Below are positions 19,910 to 27,729 of a stretch of DNA of 48,674 bases, in pieces. Both the position numbers and the translations under genes were made by a program. This stretch comes from a virus. The notes under the pieces were generated by a model that was given only the letters and a program-made list of their open reading frames with translations, did no database searches and was not told the origin of the DNA. The stretch spans positions 1 through 48,674 of IMG/VR virus record IMGVR_UViG_3300008262_000142; one strand, 5' to 3'. Within the stretch, counting starts at the first letter, position 1; each line of letters begins with the position of its first letter.

Positions 19910-20365
19910 ATGTCTAGACAGATGCTGGTACCTTTAAGGCTATTAGCCTTGTCAACAGACCCAGCATTTGGGCAAGTTGGAGAAGTATACATAAATACTA
20001 CTACAAAAAACTTGCGTGTTCACAATGGAACTACTTGGATAGAGCTTACTCCTCCAAGTACAGATCCAACTCCATTCTATATGCACACTCACACATTTGA
20101 TGGAGATGTACACACAATAGATATACAGAATCAAATTGACTTTAAGAATCTTGATAATCCGAATACCCCTGGACTTGTTTTACCTGAGATAATTGGATAT
20201 GACGGAGGATTGCCTGGTAGCAATCTTAATAGCCCGTCGTTTGTTGAAGAAACATTATTTGACGCTGGCCTTTTTGACGGAACACAAGAAGTACAAGAAG
20301 AAGTTTTGGGAGGCGGAGGCTCAGAAGATTTTGATGCACCATCACTTGACGGAGGAAATTCATAA
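19910..20365 (+). CDS. fibre-associated acidic protein, 151 aa
   Basis: The N-terminus (GQVGEVYINTTTKNLRVHNG) is a short fibre-type domain; the C-terminal half is acidic and Gly-rich (LGGGGSEDFDAP), probably disordered. It may be an adaptor or a connecting protein in the tail tip. TAATG couples it to the next fibre gene. Confidence 0.65.
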   Translation: MSRQMLVPLRLLALSTDPAFGQVGEVYINTTTKNLRVHNGTTWIELTPPSTDPTPFYMHTHTFDGDVHTIDIQNQIDFKNLDNPNTPGLVLPEIIGYDGGLPGSNLNSPSFVEETLFDAGLFDGTQEVQEEVLGGGGSEDFDAPSLDGGNS

Positions 20366-21945
20366 TGGCATATAAAATTCAATTAAGAAGAGACGTTGCA
20401 GCAAACTGGGCAGCAAATAACCCATTGCTTTTAAATGGTGAAATAGGAATAGAAACAGACACCCTTAAGTTTAAAATAGGTAATGGAACTCAAAGATGGA
20501 ATTCAATAACTTCTTATGCCCTTAAGCCTGGAATTGCTAACGGAGTTGCTACTTTAAATTCGGATGGCAAAATTCCTTTATCTCAATTGCCAGATCAGGT
20601 TTCATTAGATTCTGAAGCCCTACTTGCGATACAAAACGCTTTGTCTTCTATTACAACAAACGACATTGCAGAATCAGTAAATTTATATTTTACAGAACCT
20701 AGAGCAGTAAATGCAGTGCAAGGGTTATTTGACCCAATAGGATCTGCAGATGATGCACTAGATGAGGCAAAACAAGATGCCACAACAAAAGTAAATGCAG
20801 CTCAACTAGCTGCAGCAATAGATGCAACAGACAAAGTTGCTGCCGCACTCGTAACCGCTAAAGCAGACGCTGAAGAATTTACAGTAGCATCAATAAATGC
20901 TTTAAGCACATCTGATATAGAAGAGGGAACAAGACTTTATTTTACAGAAGCAAGAGTTGACAGTATAGTTGATCCACTTATTTTACAAACTAGAGGATAT
21001 GTAGATCAGGAAGTTGCTGGAGCTAAAACATATACAGATGCAGCTTTAGAAGGCTTTATTCCACCAATAACCAATATAGGATCTACTTCAGATGTTCCAG
21101 AAGGATCTAATTTATATTTTACAAATGCAAGAGCAATTTCAGCAACAAATAACGCAAGAACAGCAGTCCTTGTTTCTGCACTAACAGCAGTTGATGATTT
21201 AAGAACAGAAATCAACACAAGTCTAACTAATTATATTCCATTATCAGATAGAAATTCTTCTGGAGGAATTGCTGGACTAGATTCAAATAGTCAAATATTA
21301 GAATCTGCTATCCCCTCAACAATAGCAAGATCATCAGAAATAGTATCTGCAATTGAAGGAGTTATAGACTCTGCTCCAACAGCATTTAATACTCTTAAAG
21401 AAATTGCTGATTATATAGCTGCAGATCAATCTGCAGCTTCTGCAATAACAGCATCTATAGAAACAAAATTAAATATAACTTCAGCAGCATCAACATATGC
21501 TCCAATTTCCTCACCCACATTTACTGGAGTAGTCACAATACCAACAGGTGCACTAATATCTGGATATGCTACAACCATTAATTTGACATCTGGATTAGCT
21601 TCTACTTTGACAGACGCTAATGACTATACAGACTTAGCAATAGCTGGAATTGAAAACTCGCTTGGAGGATATCAGCCAGAATCTGAAAGAAACCAAAATA
21701 GCGGATATGCTGGACTAGATTCAAACGGAAAAATTTTAACTTCTGCAGTTCCAACAATTTCTAATTCAATGATTGAAAATAATTCAATCAATATAAATGG
21801 AACAGCCGTAGCCCTTGGCGGAACAGTTATTACTGGATATACAAATGGAGTTTCTGGTTCTAATGTAAATAAGATTACATATGGAACTGGCTTGACACCA
21901 CCCTCAAGCGGAAATTCTGCTGGAGACATTTACATTCAATACTAA
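20365..21945 (+). CDS. tail fibre with Mtd-like N-terminal domain, 526 aa
   Basis: The N-terminus (YKIQLRRDVAANWAANNPLL, GEIGIETDTLKFKIGNG) matches the major-tropism-determinant N-terminal type domain that anchors fibres to the virion. Three copies of a LYFTxxRA motif (LYFTEPRAVNA, LYFTEARVDS, LYFTNARAISA) separate helical, Ala-rich segments that should form a trimeric shaft. The C-terminus ends YGTGLTPPSSGNSAGDIYIQY. Role: receptor-binding or shaft protein. Confidence 0.82.
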   Translation: MAYKIQLRRDVAANWAANNPLLLNGEIGIETDTLKFKIGNGTQRWNSITSYALKPGIANGVATLNSDGKIPLSQLPDQVSLDSEALLAIQNALSSITTNDIAESVNLYFTEPRAVNAVQGLFDPIGSADDALDEAKQDATTKVNAAQLAAAIDATDKVAAALVTAKADAEEFTVASINALSTSDIEEGTRLYFTEARVDSIVDPLILQTRGYVDQEVAGAKTYTDAALEGFIPPITNIGSTSDVPEGSNLYFTNARAISATNNARTAVLVSALTAVDDLRTEINTSLTNYIPLSDRNSSGGIAGLDSNSQILESAIPSTIARSSEIVSAIEGVIDSAPTAFNTLKEIADYIAADQSAASAITASIETKLNITSAASTYAPISSPTFTGVVTIPTGALISGYATTINLTSGLASTLTDANDYTDLAIAGIENSLGGYQPESERNQNSGYAGLDSNGKILTSAVPTISNSMIENNSININGTAVALGGTVITGYTNGVSGSNVNKITYGTGLTPPSSGNSAGDIYIQY

Positions 21946-21954
21946 GGAGACCAA

Positions 21955-24435
21955 ATGCCGCTAAATATTTTTGACGGTTCCAGTTGGAATCCTTTAAAAA
22001 AAATACAGATTCATGATGGCAACACATGGAATGAATCTAAAGCGGCATATATATGGGACGGATCCGAATGGAAATCCTTACTTGATCTAAAGCCAAAAAA
22101 TACAGAACTTCCTATACTTTCATTGCAAGGAGGAGCTTTCTGGTATGCAGCACAAGAAACTGTTTCTGTTTCAAACGGTGTTTGGGAAAATTCTCCAACT
22201 TCATTTAAATATCAATGGCAAAAGGCAGCATGGACTGGATCTTCATATAGTTGGTCAGACATTGTAGGCAAAACATCTAACACACTATACCTAGATGAAG
22301 ATGAATGGAATTCTACTAAAACATTAAAATACATTGGGTATGTTGTAAGATGTAAAGTTACAGCTACAAATGCTGCTGGAGATAATGACCCAGATGTATT
22401 TACTTTGCCAAGTCCATTAATAGGTCCACAAAAACTTTCTATAGTATCTGCATCTGTAGTGTCAAACGGAATAATAAAAGTAGATTGGACAAAGCCAATT
22501 GGAGCAAATGATTTTTATATACAATATTCAGGTGCAGCTTCTGGAGAAATACAGCTTACTGGAGATGTAAATACATATGAGATAGATACTGGAAATGGAA
22601 GCGGCGGACTTTTGTTGTTAGTAAGACCACTAAATACATCTAATATTAGCGGAACTACGGTTCAAGGTATTGGTGCTAATGCATCTGTTTCTGATGTAAA
22701 GCCTAATAAGCCTGGAGTTACAACAACTATGTCTTCAAGCTCAAGTGGAGGAACCCTATCTTGGTCTTTAAACTTAATCCAGCCAACAGAATGGATTATT
22801 TATGATAATGGAGAAACAGAAACCAGTTCATATTTTTCTGGTGGAGCCAGCCAAACTTCTTATACTATTGATAGAATAGGAGTAGGAGGAACTACTTACG
22901 GATCATACACAATTACTGTAACTGGAACTGCACCAAGATTTACCGAAACTTCATGGTCTTCTTTCCCAGGGTTATCTATAGCATATCCATCAGTTCCTTT
23001 ACCAGTAAATCAAGTTGCACCAACAGTTTCTGGAACTGGAAGATCATTTACATCAACAAACGGAACATGGAGTAACTCAGGTTCAATATCTTCTTATATT
23101 CATGAATGGTATGCGGATGGTGTTAATATACCATTTGGAATTGGAAGCAGCTTAAATCTAGGTGATACAACACAATATGACAACAAGTCAATAACATCTT
23201 CTGTTTATGTATTGACCACTGATTTAAATACTACTTCAAAAACATATAGTAGTAACTCTGTTCAGTCTACTACAAAGGAAGCAGAAGAGCCTACTTCACC
23301 AGTTCAATATTGGGCATGTTGCAATAATGGAGATGGCGTAACTGGAACTTATGCAAATAGCAGCGCAGCTCTTACAGGATTAAACTCAGCATGTGCTGCA
23401 TCTGAGCCAGGAATTAATAATCAGGTTCAGGGAGGTGTATCTAGAACTCCAGTTTGCGTTCCTACAACTTATACTATTCCTAATTTAGTTGGAACATACA
23501 ATCCTGCTAGCACATCAAGTTATAACATTTCAGTTGGAACAGCAGTAGGTACAACTGACTATACTAAAGAGGGGCAAGTGTCTTCACAATCTCCAGTTGC
23601 TGGAACAGTTGTAAATGCATCCCCAATTCCTACAATTACAGTTTATAAATTTACTTATCAAGCTCCACCAGATGAGCCTCCATCAAAGCCAGCATGCCCA
23701 GGAACAATAACAAATGCAGCAGCTTACACTTGTGCAGAGCTAGGAAGAACACTTCTTGGCAACTCTACAACTTATGCAATAAGCGTTGGACAGCAATGTT
23801 GTGGTGATTTAATTTCATGTCCTGCTCCAAGCGCATGGAGCGCATGGAGTACATGTTCTTCTGGAGGAACTCAAACTAGAACTAGAACAAATTACCAAGG
23901 ATCTTCTTGTACAGCATATACAGAAACACAAACTCAATCATGTACCCCGCCAGCAGAATCAATAACCTATTATGGATGCTGCAGTGATGGCGGAGGAGTA
24001 AGTGGAAGCTATACTTCTTCATCAGCTGCAGTTACTGGGCTAGGTGCAAAATGTTCTGAAAACGAATCATTTGTTACACTAAGCGGTGGAGTATATACAA
24101 CTCCTCAAGGTTGCAATGCACCACCACCATTTTTCCCACCGAGCTTCTTCGCACCACCGAGCTTCTTCGCACCACCAAGCTTCTTCTCGCCACCAGGGTT
24201 CTTCGCACCACCGAGCTTCTTCGCACCACCGAGCTTCTTCGCACCACCGAGCTTCTTCGCACCACCAAGCTTCTTCGCACCACCAAGCTTCCCAGCATTA
24301 CCTACAACAGGTAAAACCTGTACATCTGCAAACATATCAATGGCTATATGTAATGGCGGAGGCTGTGACAATAGTGGATGTGCAACTGGAGCAACATGCA
24401 ACAATCCGCAAAACTTTAGCGGAACAGGATGCTAA
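21955..24435 (+). CDS. multidomain tail protein with PASTA-like and TSP1-like domains and FFAPPS repeats, 826 aa
   Basis: N-terminal repeats of IxDGxxWN/WDGSEW (residues 1-45) look like a virion-binding domain. Residues about 50-450 are Ig/FN3-like strands. A PASTA-like domain (YTIPNLVGTYNP to GQVSSQSPVAGTVVN, about 502-560) could touch cell-wall muropeptides. SAWSAWSTCSSGGTQTRTRT (about 624-660) has the Trp ladder and Arg layer of a thrombospondin type 1 repeat. Several Cys-rich CC motifs are present, then ten FFAPPS-type hexapeptides (about 722-780) and a Cys-rich tip. Cys-rich and TSP1-like parts are unusual for a phage. AAGGAG precedes the ATG. Confidence 0.72.
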   Translation: MPLNIFDGSSWNPLKKIQIHDGNTWNESKAAYIWDGSEWKSLLDLKPKNTELPILSLQGGAFWYAAQETVSVSNGVWENSPTSFKYQWQKAAWTGSSYSWSDIVGKTSNTLYLDEDEWNSTKTLKYIGYVVRCKVTATNAAGDNDPDVFTLPSPLIGPQKLSIVSASVVSNGIIKVDWTKPIGANDFYIQYSGAASGEIQLTGDVNTYEIDTGNGSGGLLLLVRPLNTSNISGTTVQGIGANASVSDVKPNKPGVTTTMSSSSSGGTLSWSLNLIQPTEWIIYDNGETETSSYFSGGASQTSYTIDRIGVGGTTYGSYTITVTGTAPRFTETSWSSFPGLSIAYPSVPLPVNQVAPTVSGTGRSFTSTNGTWSNSGSISSYIHEWYADGVNIPFGIGSSLNLGDTTQYDNKSITSSVYVLTTDLNTTSKTYSSNSVQSTTKEAEEPTSPVQYWACCNNGDGVTGTYANSSAALTGLNSACAASEPGINNQVQGGVSRTPVCVPTTYTIPNLVGTYNPASTSSYNISVGTAVGTTDYTKEGQVSSQSPVAGTVVNASPIPTITVYKFTYQAPPDEPPSKPACPGTITNAAAYTCAELGRTLLGNSTTYAISVGQQCCGDLISCPAPSAWSAWSTCSSGGTQTRTRTNYQGSSCTAYTETQTQSCTPPAESITYYGCCSDGGGVSGSYTSSSAAVTGLGAKCSENESFVTLSGGVYTTPQGCNAPPPFFPPSFFAPPSFFAPPSFFSPPGFFAPPSFFAPPSFFAPPSFFAPPSFFAPPSFPALPTTGKTCTSANISMAICNGGGCDNSGCATGATCNNPQNFSGTGC
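24118..24293 (+). repeat. 18-bp tandem repeats encoding APPSFF
   Basis: About ten units of the type GCACCACCGAGCTTCTTC, some varied (SPPGFF, PPPFF). Codons are much more uniform and GC-rich (TTC for Phe) than in the flanks, pointing to recent expansion or gene conversion. A related array lies at 31365-31503. Confidence 0.9.
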
Positions 24436-24453
24436 TAAAATGAAAGGAATACA

Positions 24454-24876
24454 ATGTTAACAGATTCAAGCGTTTTATATGTTAGAGGTGAAGACGGAAT
24501 TAATGGAGTCCCATTAGTTTGGGTAATAGACGGAGAGTGTTTATATGACATTCCAACATGGGCATATTATGCCAATATGTTTATGCTTTCTGATGAAGTT
24601 ATTGATATTTCTGAAGAACATCCAGAGCACAACGGCATTACAGTTAGATTTATAAAAAATGGAACAGTTGTTGATGATTTTCAAACTTCAGAGTATTTTG
24701 GCAGTATTCTTTTGAGCAACCCACAGGTATTAAATTTATTAGATTACCCGTATGGGATGTACGTAGTTTCTCCACACGCAACATTTGATGGAGAAAAATT
24801 TACTATTTTAAATGCTAATATGTCTTCTCTTTTAGAATGGCATCCAATTCAGAATAGACAAACAGATAACACTTAA
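24454..24876 (+). CDS. hypothetical protein in the fibre block, 140 aa
   Basis: Acidic, aromatic, single-domain protein with strands at both ends (VLYVRGEDGINGVPLVWVID; MYVVSPHATFDGEKF). AAAGGA precedes the ATG. It might be a fibre chaperone or minor tail protein by position. No family recognised. Confidence 0.65.
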   Translation: MLTDSSVLYVRGEDGINGVPLVWVIDGECLYDIPTWAYYANMFMLSDEVIDISEEHPEHNGITVRFIKNGTVVDDFQTSEYFGSILLSNPQVLNLLDYPYGMYVVSPHATFDGEKFTILNANMSSLLEWHPIQNRQTDNT

Positions 24877-24878
24877 TG

Positions 24879-24884
24879 TATAAT
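24879..24884 (+). promoter_or_regulatory. -10 box within the fibre block
   Basis: TATAAT preceded by TG (extended -10 type), 28 bp before the GTG start at 24913, with AAGGGG in the leader. Confidence 0.5.
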
Positions 24885-24912
24885 AGTATTTTACTTATTT
24901 AAAGGGGATATT

Positions 24913-25143
24913 GTGTCTAAATCAAGGTGGCAAGAGTACAAGGAAAAAAATGGAGTTACTCCTTTGGACCTTCTCAATCCAATGACAATGCATGCCGAAG
25001 AAGAGGTATCAAATTCAAGAATGTCTATATGCAGATCATGCCCAGAATTAATCAGCCTTACATCTCAATGCAAAAAATGCGGATGTATAATGAATCTAAA
25101 AACAAAGCTACAGGCAGCCAAGTGCCCATTGGGCAAATGGTAA
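24913..25143 (+). CDS. DUF6171-like zinc protein, GTG start, 76 aa
   Basis: C40-x2-C43 (CRSCPELI), C53-x2-C56-x-C58 (CKKCGCIM), C71 and the ending AAKCPLGKW form the pattern of DUF6171-type phage proteins found near tail and capsid genes. Probably two zinc sites. AAGGGG is placed well before the GTG; the alternative frame in the same place lacks this pattern. Function unknown. Confidence 0.8.
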   Translation: MSKSRWQEYKEKNGVTPLDLLNPMTMHAEEEVSNSRMSICRSCPELISLTSQCKKCGCIMNLKTKLQAAKCPLGKW

Positions 25144-25177
25144 ACTATTTATTTGATATTTAAAGAATAAAATAGTG

Positions 25178-25183
25178 TATAAT
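25178..25183 (+). promoter_or_regulatory. -10 box within the fibre block
   Basis: TGTATAAT-type extended -10 box (TATAAT), 33 bp before the GTG at 25217; AAGGAGG lies in the leader. Confidence 0.5.
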
Positions 25184-25216
25184 TAAACAAGAAAGCAAAG
25201 CTCAAGGAGGTAGCCA

Positions 25217-25774
25217 GTGGCCACCAATTATCCAAACAATCTAGATGAATTAATTAATCCAAACGGGACTGATCAGTTATCAGCCCCTTCACATTCTGAG
25301 CAGCATGCAAATGCAAATGATGCAATTGAAGCACTTCAGGTAAAAGTTGGAATAGATGGTTCACAGGATCCAGATTCACTAACATATAAAATTAACGATA
25401 TTGTTTCTATCTTAGGAGATCTAGACAACAACACAGACACAATAACAGAACTGCTTGGTCTAGAAGGAAATAATGACCTTACAGTTTATGGGATTGAAAA
25501 TCCAACAAATGTAGACTCATTTGCAAAAAGCACATGGAAAACAGTAAAGTATAATCTACAAGTTACAAAGGGATCAGATGTGTATGCATCTGAGATCATG
25601 GCAACACAAGATGGCCTAGACATGCTAGTATCAGAGTCTAACATCATATCAAACACAAACAATAGCTTATTTACTTATACCTTTGAAGAAAATTCAGGTA
25701 TAATTAGTTTAAGAATCACCCCTGTTTCTGGTGAAATCGCAGTAAGATTTGTAAGAACAGCATTAAAGGCATAA
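25217..25774 (+). CDS. structural/fibre protein, GTG start, 185 aa
   Basis: The N-terminus NYPNNLDELINPNGTDQLSA, with HSEQHANANDAIEALQVKVG, is a motif common at the start of phage fibre proteins. The rest is beta-rich and ends AVRFVRTALKA. AAGGAGG is 7 bases before the GTG. A short fibre or a fibre-tip subunit is likely. Confidence 0.7.
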   Translation: MATNYPNNLDELINPNGTDQLSAPSHSEQHANANDAIEALQVKVGIDGSQDPDSLTYKINDIVSILGDLDNNTDTITELLGLEGNNDLTVYGIENPTNVDSFAKSTWKTVKYNLQVTKGSDVYASEIMATQDGLDMLVSESNIISNTNNSLFTYTFEENSGIISLRITPVSGEIAVRFVRTALKA

Positions 25775-25803
25775 TAAAAAAAGCAGTAAGAGGAGTCATA
25801 TAA

Positions 25804-27234
25804 ATGGCAACAGTAGTAAAGAATTTTAGAATTAAAAGTGGCCTTATCGTCGAAGGCGCAACAGGTACAATCGGCGGCCAAAATATACTTACAGAGACAG
25901 GCGGAAACGCCTATATCCTCAACCTCGTTGGTGGAGCAACTCTTGTAAAGTCTGTTGATGCAGGCGTATTTAATGTTGATGGTGCTGGTAACCTCACAGT
26001 AAATGCAAATACATTTGATTCATACGGATCAGCCTCAGCAGCTCAAGCAGCAGCAATATCAACTGCAGCATCAGATGCAACTTCAAAGGCAAATGCAGCA
26101 CAGTCTGCAGCAATTACTGCAGCAGCAACAGATGCTACAACCAAGGTTGCAGCAGAAGCAGCACTAAGAGTTTCAGGAGATGCAGCTTCAGTTTCAACTG
26201 CAGCAGCGGATGCAACTGCAAAGGCTAACGCCGCTCAAGCAGCAGCAGAGGCCACTGCATCAGCAGATGCAACTTCAAAGGCAAATGCAGCACAGTCTGC
26301 AGCAATTACTGCAGCAGCAACAGATGCAACATCTAAGGCTAACGCAGCACTTGCATCAGCAAATACTTACACAGACGGAAAGGTTGCAGATCTTGTAGAT
26401 TCTGCACCAGAACTTCTAAATACTCTTAATGAGTTAGCAGCAGCACTTGGTGATTCACCAGATACCATTTCTAACTTAACAACATTAGTTGGAACAAAAG
26501 CTAATTCATCTGATGTAACAGACGGACTTGCAGGTAAGCAAGATACGCTAACTGCAGGATCAAATATTGACATTACAGGATCAACTATTTCTGTAACTGG
26601 CCTTGATTCAGCAGATATATCAGACTTTAACACAGCAGCCGTTGCAGCAACAGCAGCAGCATACGATATGTATGGTGCAGCAGCAGCAGCACAAGAAGCA
26701 GCAGAAGACTACGCAGACGGACTTGCAATCAACTACGATGCAGCAGGTTCTGCGTCAGCAGCACAGAATGCAGCACAAGGATACGCCGATGGTCTTGCCG
26801 TAAACTACGATGCAGCAGGTTCTGCGTTAGCAGCACAGACTGCAGCAGAAGCAACTGCAGCAGCAGCTAATACAGCTCAGCAAAACGGCACAACAGCATT
26901 CACAGCGCTAAATGTAAATGATCAGGCAAAGCAAATTGCAGCATCATCTTCTGGAACAGCAACAGTTCCTGGAACAGCTTATCAGTGGGCAAAGGCTGAC
27001 TATCGTTCAGCTAAGCTCCTTGTTAAAATTGACAATGGAACACACAATGAAATTTCAGAAATCCTAGTAACCCTAGATTCATCAGATAACGTAGCAATTA
27101 CAGAATATGCAATTGTTGGAACTAATGGATCAAGAGGAACAATTACAGCAGAAGTATCTGGTGCAAATGTTATCGTAAAGGTTACACCAACAGACAACTC
27201 AACAGTTAAAGTATCTGGAACATTACTTAAGTAA
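25804..27234 (+). CDS. Ala-rich coiled-coil tail fibre, 476 aa
   Basis: N-terminal attachment segment (VVKNFRIKSGLIVEGATGTI), shared with the 27306 gene, then residues about 75-200 and 280-365 of nearly pure Ala/Ser/Thr/Asp helices (AAQAAA, DATSKANAAQ) that should form a long trimeric coiled coil. ELLNTLNELAAALGDSPDT is the same shaft motif as in other fibres. The C-terminal 100 residues are a beta domain. A 64-bp exact repeat lies in the coiled-coil part. Confidence 0.8.
   Translation: MATVVKNFRIKSGLIVEGATGTIGGQNILTETGGNAYILNLVGGATLVKSVDAGVFNVDGAGNLTVNANTFDSYGSASAAQAAAISTAASDATSKANAAQSAAITAAATDATTKVAAEAALRVSGDAASVSTAAADATAKANAAQAAAEATASADATSKANAAQSAAITAAATDATSKANAALASANTYTDGKVADLVDSAPELLNTLNELAAALGDSPDTISNLTTLVGTKANSSDVTDGLAGKQDTLTAGSNIDITGSTISVTGLDSADISDFNTAAVAATAAAYDMYGAAAAAQEAAEDYADGLAINYDAAGSASAAQNAAQGYADGLAVNYDAAGSALAAQTAAEATAAAANTAQQNGTTAFTALNVNDQAKQIAASSSGTATVPGTAYQWAKADYRSAKLLVKIDNGTHNEISEILVTLDSSDNVAITEYAIVGTNGSRGTITAEVSGANVIVKVTPTDNSTVKVSGTLLK
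26072..26327 (+). repeat. 64-bp exact duplication inside the Ala-rich fibre
   Basis: Bases 26072-26135 and 26264-26327 are identical, 192 bp apart in frame. They encode the helical segment around DATSKANAAQSAAITAAATD. Likely an expansion of the coiled-coil shaft. Confidence 0.85.
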
Positions 27235-27249
27235 TTAAATAAAGGTTTT

Positions 27250-27272
27250 GGGGGATTCCTTAAAAATCCCCC
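27250..27272 (+). terminator. GC-rich hairpin between fibre genes
   Basis: GGGGGA and TCCCCC pair, extendable by A-T pairs, 16 bp after the stop of the Ala-rich fibre. On the minus strand a T run follows; on the plus strand an A run follows, so plus-strand termination is not certain. Confidence 0.5.
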
Positions 27273-27305
27273 ACAAAAAAACACTTAGGGGATATGTGAA
27301 CTTAA

Positions 27306-27668
27306 ATGGCAACAGAAAATAAAAATTTTAAAGTAAAGAATGGCCTAAATGTAGCTGGAACAGCAACATTTAGCTCAGATATTGTTTTAGGGACAGCCCC
27401 GATATCATTTGATACACAAACAAATAGGCTAAAGATTCAAGTAGATGGAACTTGGCAGCCTATTGCTTTATACTCAGAAATTCCAAATGAAGCTGAAATG
27501 CTTTCATTTATGGATGTAGGATTGGCTATTGATTACAATGGTCAACCAACATATATAATTCAAGCAAATGGAGTGACTCCAACAGGAACTAGTAAGTTCT
27601 TATCTGGCGGAGATCCAAGTACTTCAGAGTTTGGAATGACTTTCGATTCAGGAGCATTAGTAGCATGA
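27306..27668 (+). CDS. short fibre/attachment protein, 120 aa
   Basis: Starts MATENKNFKVKNGLNVAGTA, the same anchor motif as the Ala-rich fibre, then TQTNRLKIQVDGTWQPIALY, a common fibre segment. It ends with a small domain. Possibly a short fibre or an adaptor for the large fibre downstream. Confidence 0.7.
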   Translation: MATENKNFKVKNGLNVAGTATFSSDIVLGTAPISFDTQTNRLKIQVDGTWQPIALYSEIPNEAEMLSFMDVGLAIDYNGQPTYIIQANGVTPTGTSKFLSGGDPSTSEFGMTFDSGALVA

Positions 27669-27693
27669 TGCTTAAATATAACAGTTTTAATGC

Positions 27694-27699
27694 TATAAT
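27694..27699 (+). promoter_or_regulatory. -10 box before the 1003-aa fibre
   Basis: ATGCTATAAT (TATAAT with a TGC extension), 31 bp before the ATG at 27730; AAAGGGG lies in the leader. Confidence 0.5.
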
Positions 27700-27729
27700 T
27701 TCAATATATCAAATTAAAGGGGTGGCATA

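Noticed and set aside
24074-24404. Several long minus-strand and alternate-frame frames over the FFAPPS repeat
   Set aside because: They result from the 18-bp repeat lacking stop codons in other frames; the peptides are low-complexity and have no start signals.
26180-26803. Gln-rich plus-strand frames inside the Ala-rich fibre
   Set aside because: These are +1 readings of GCA-rich codons as CAG; not independent genes.
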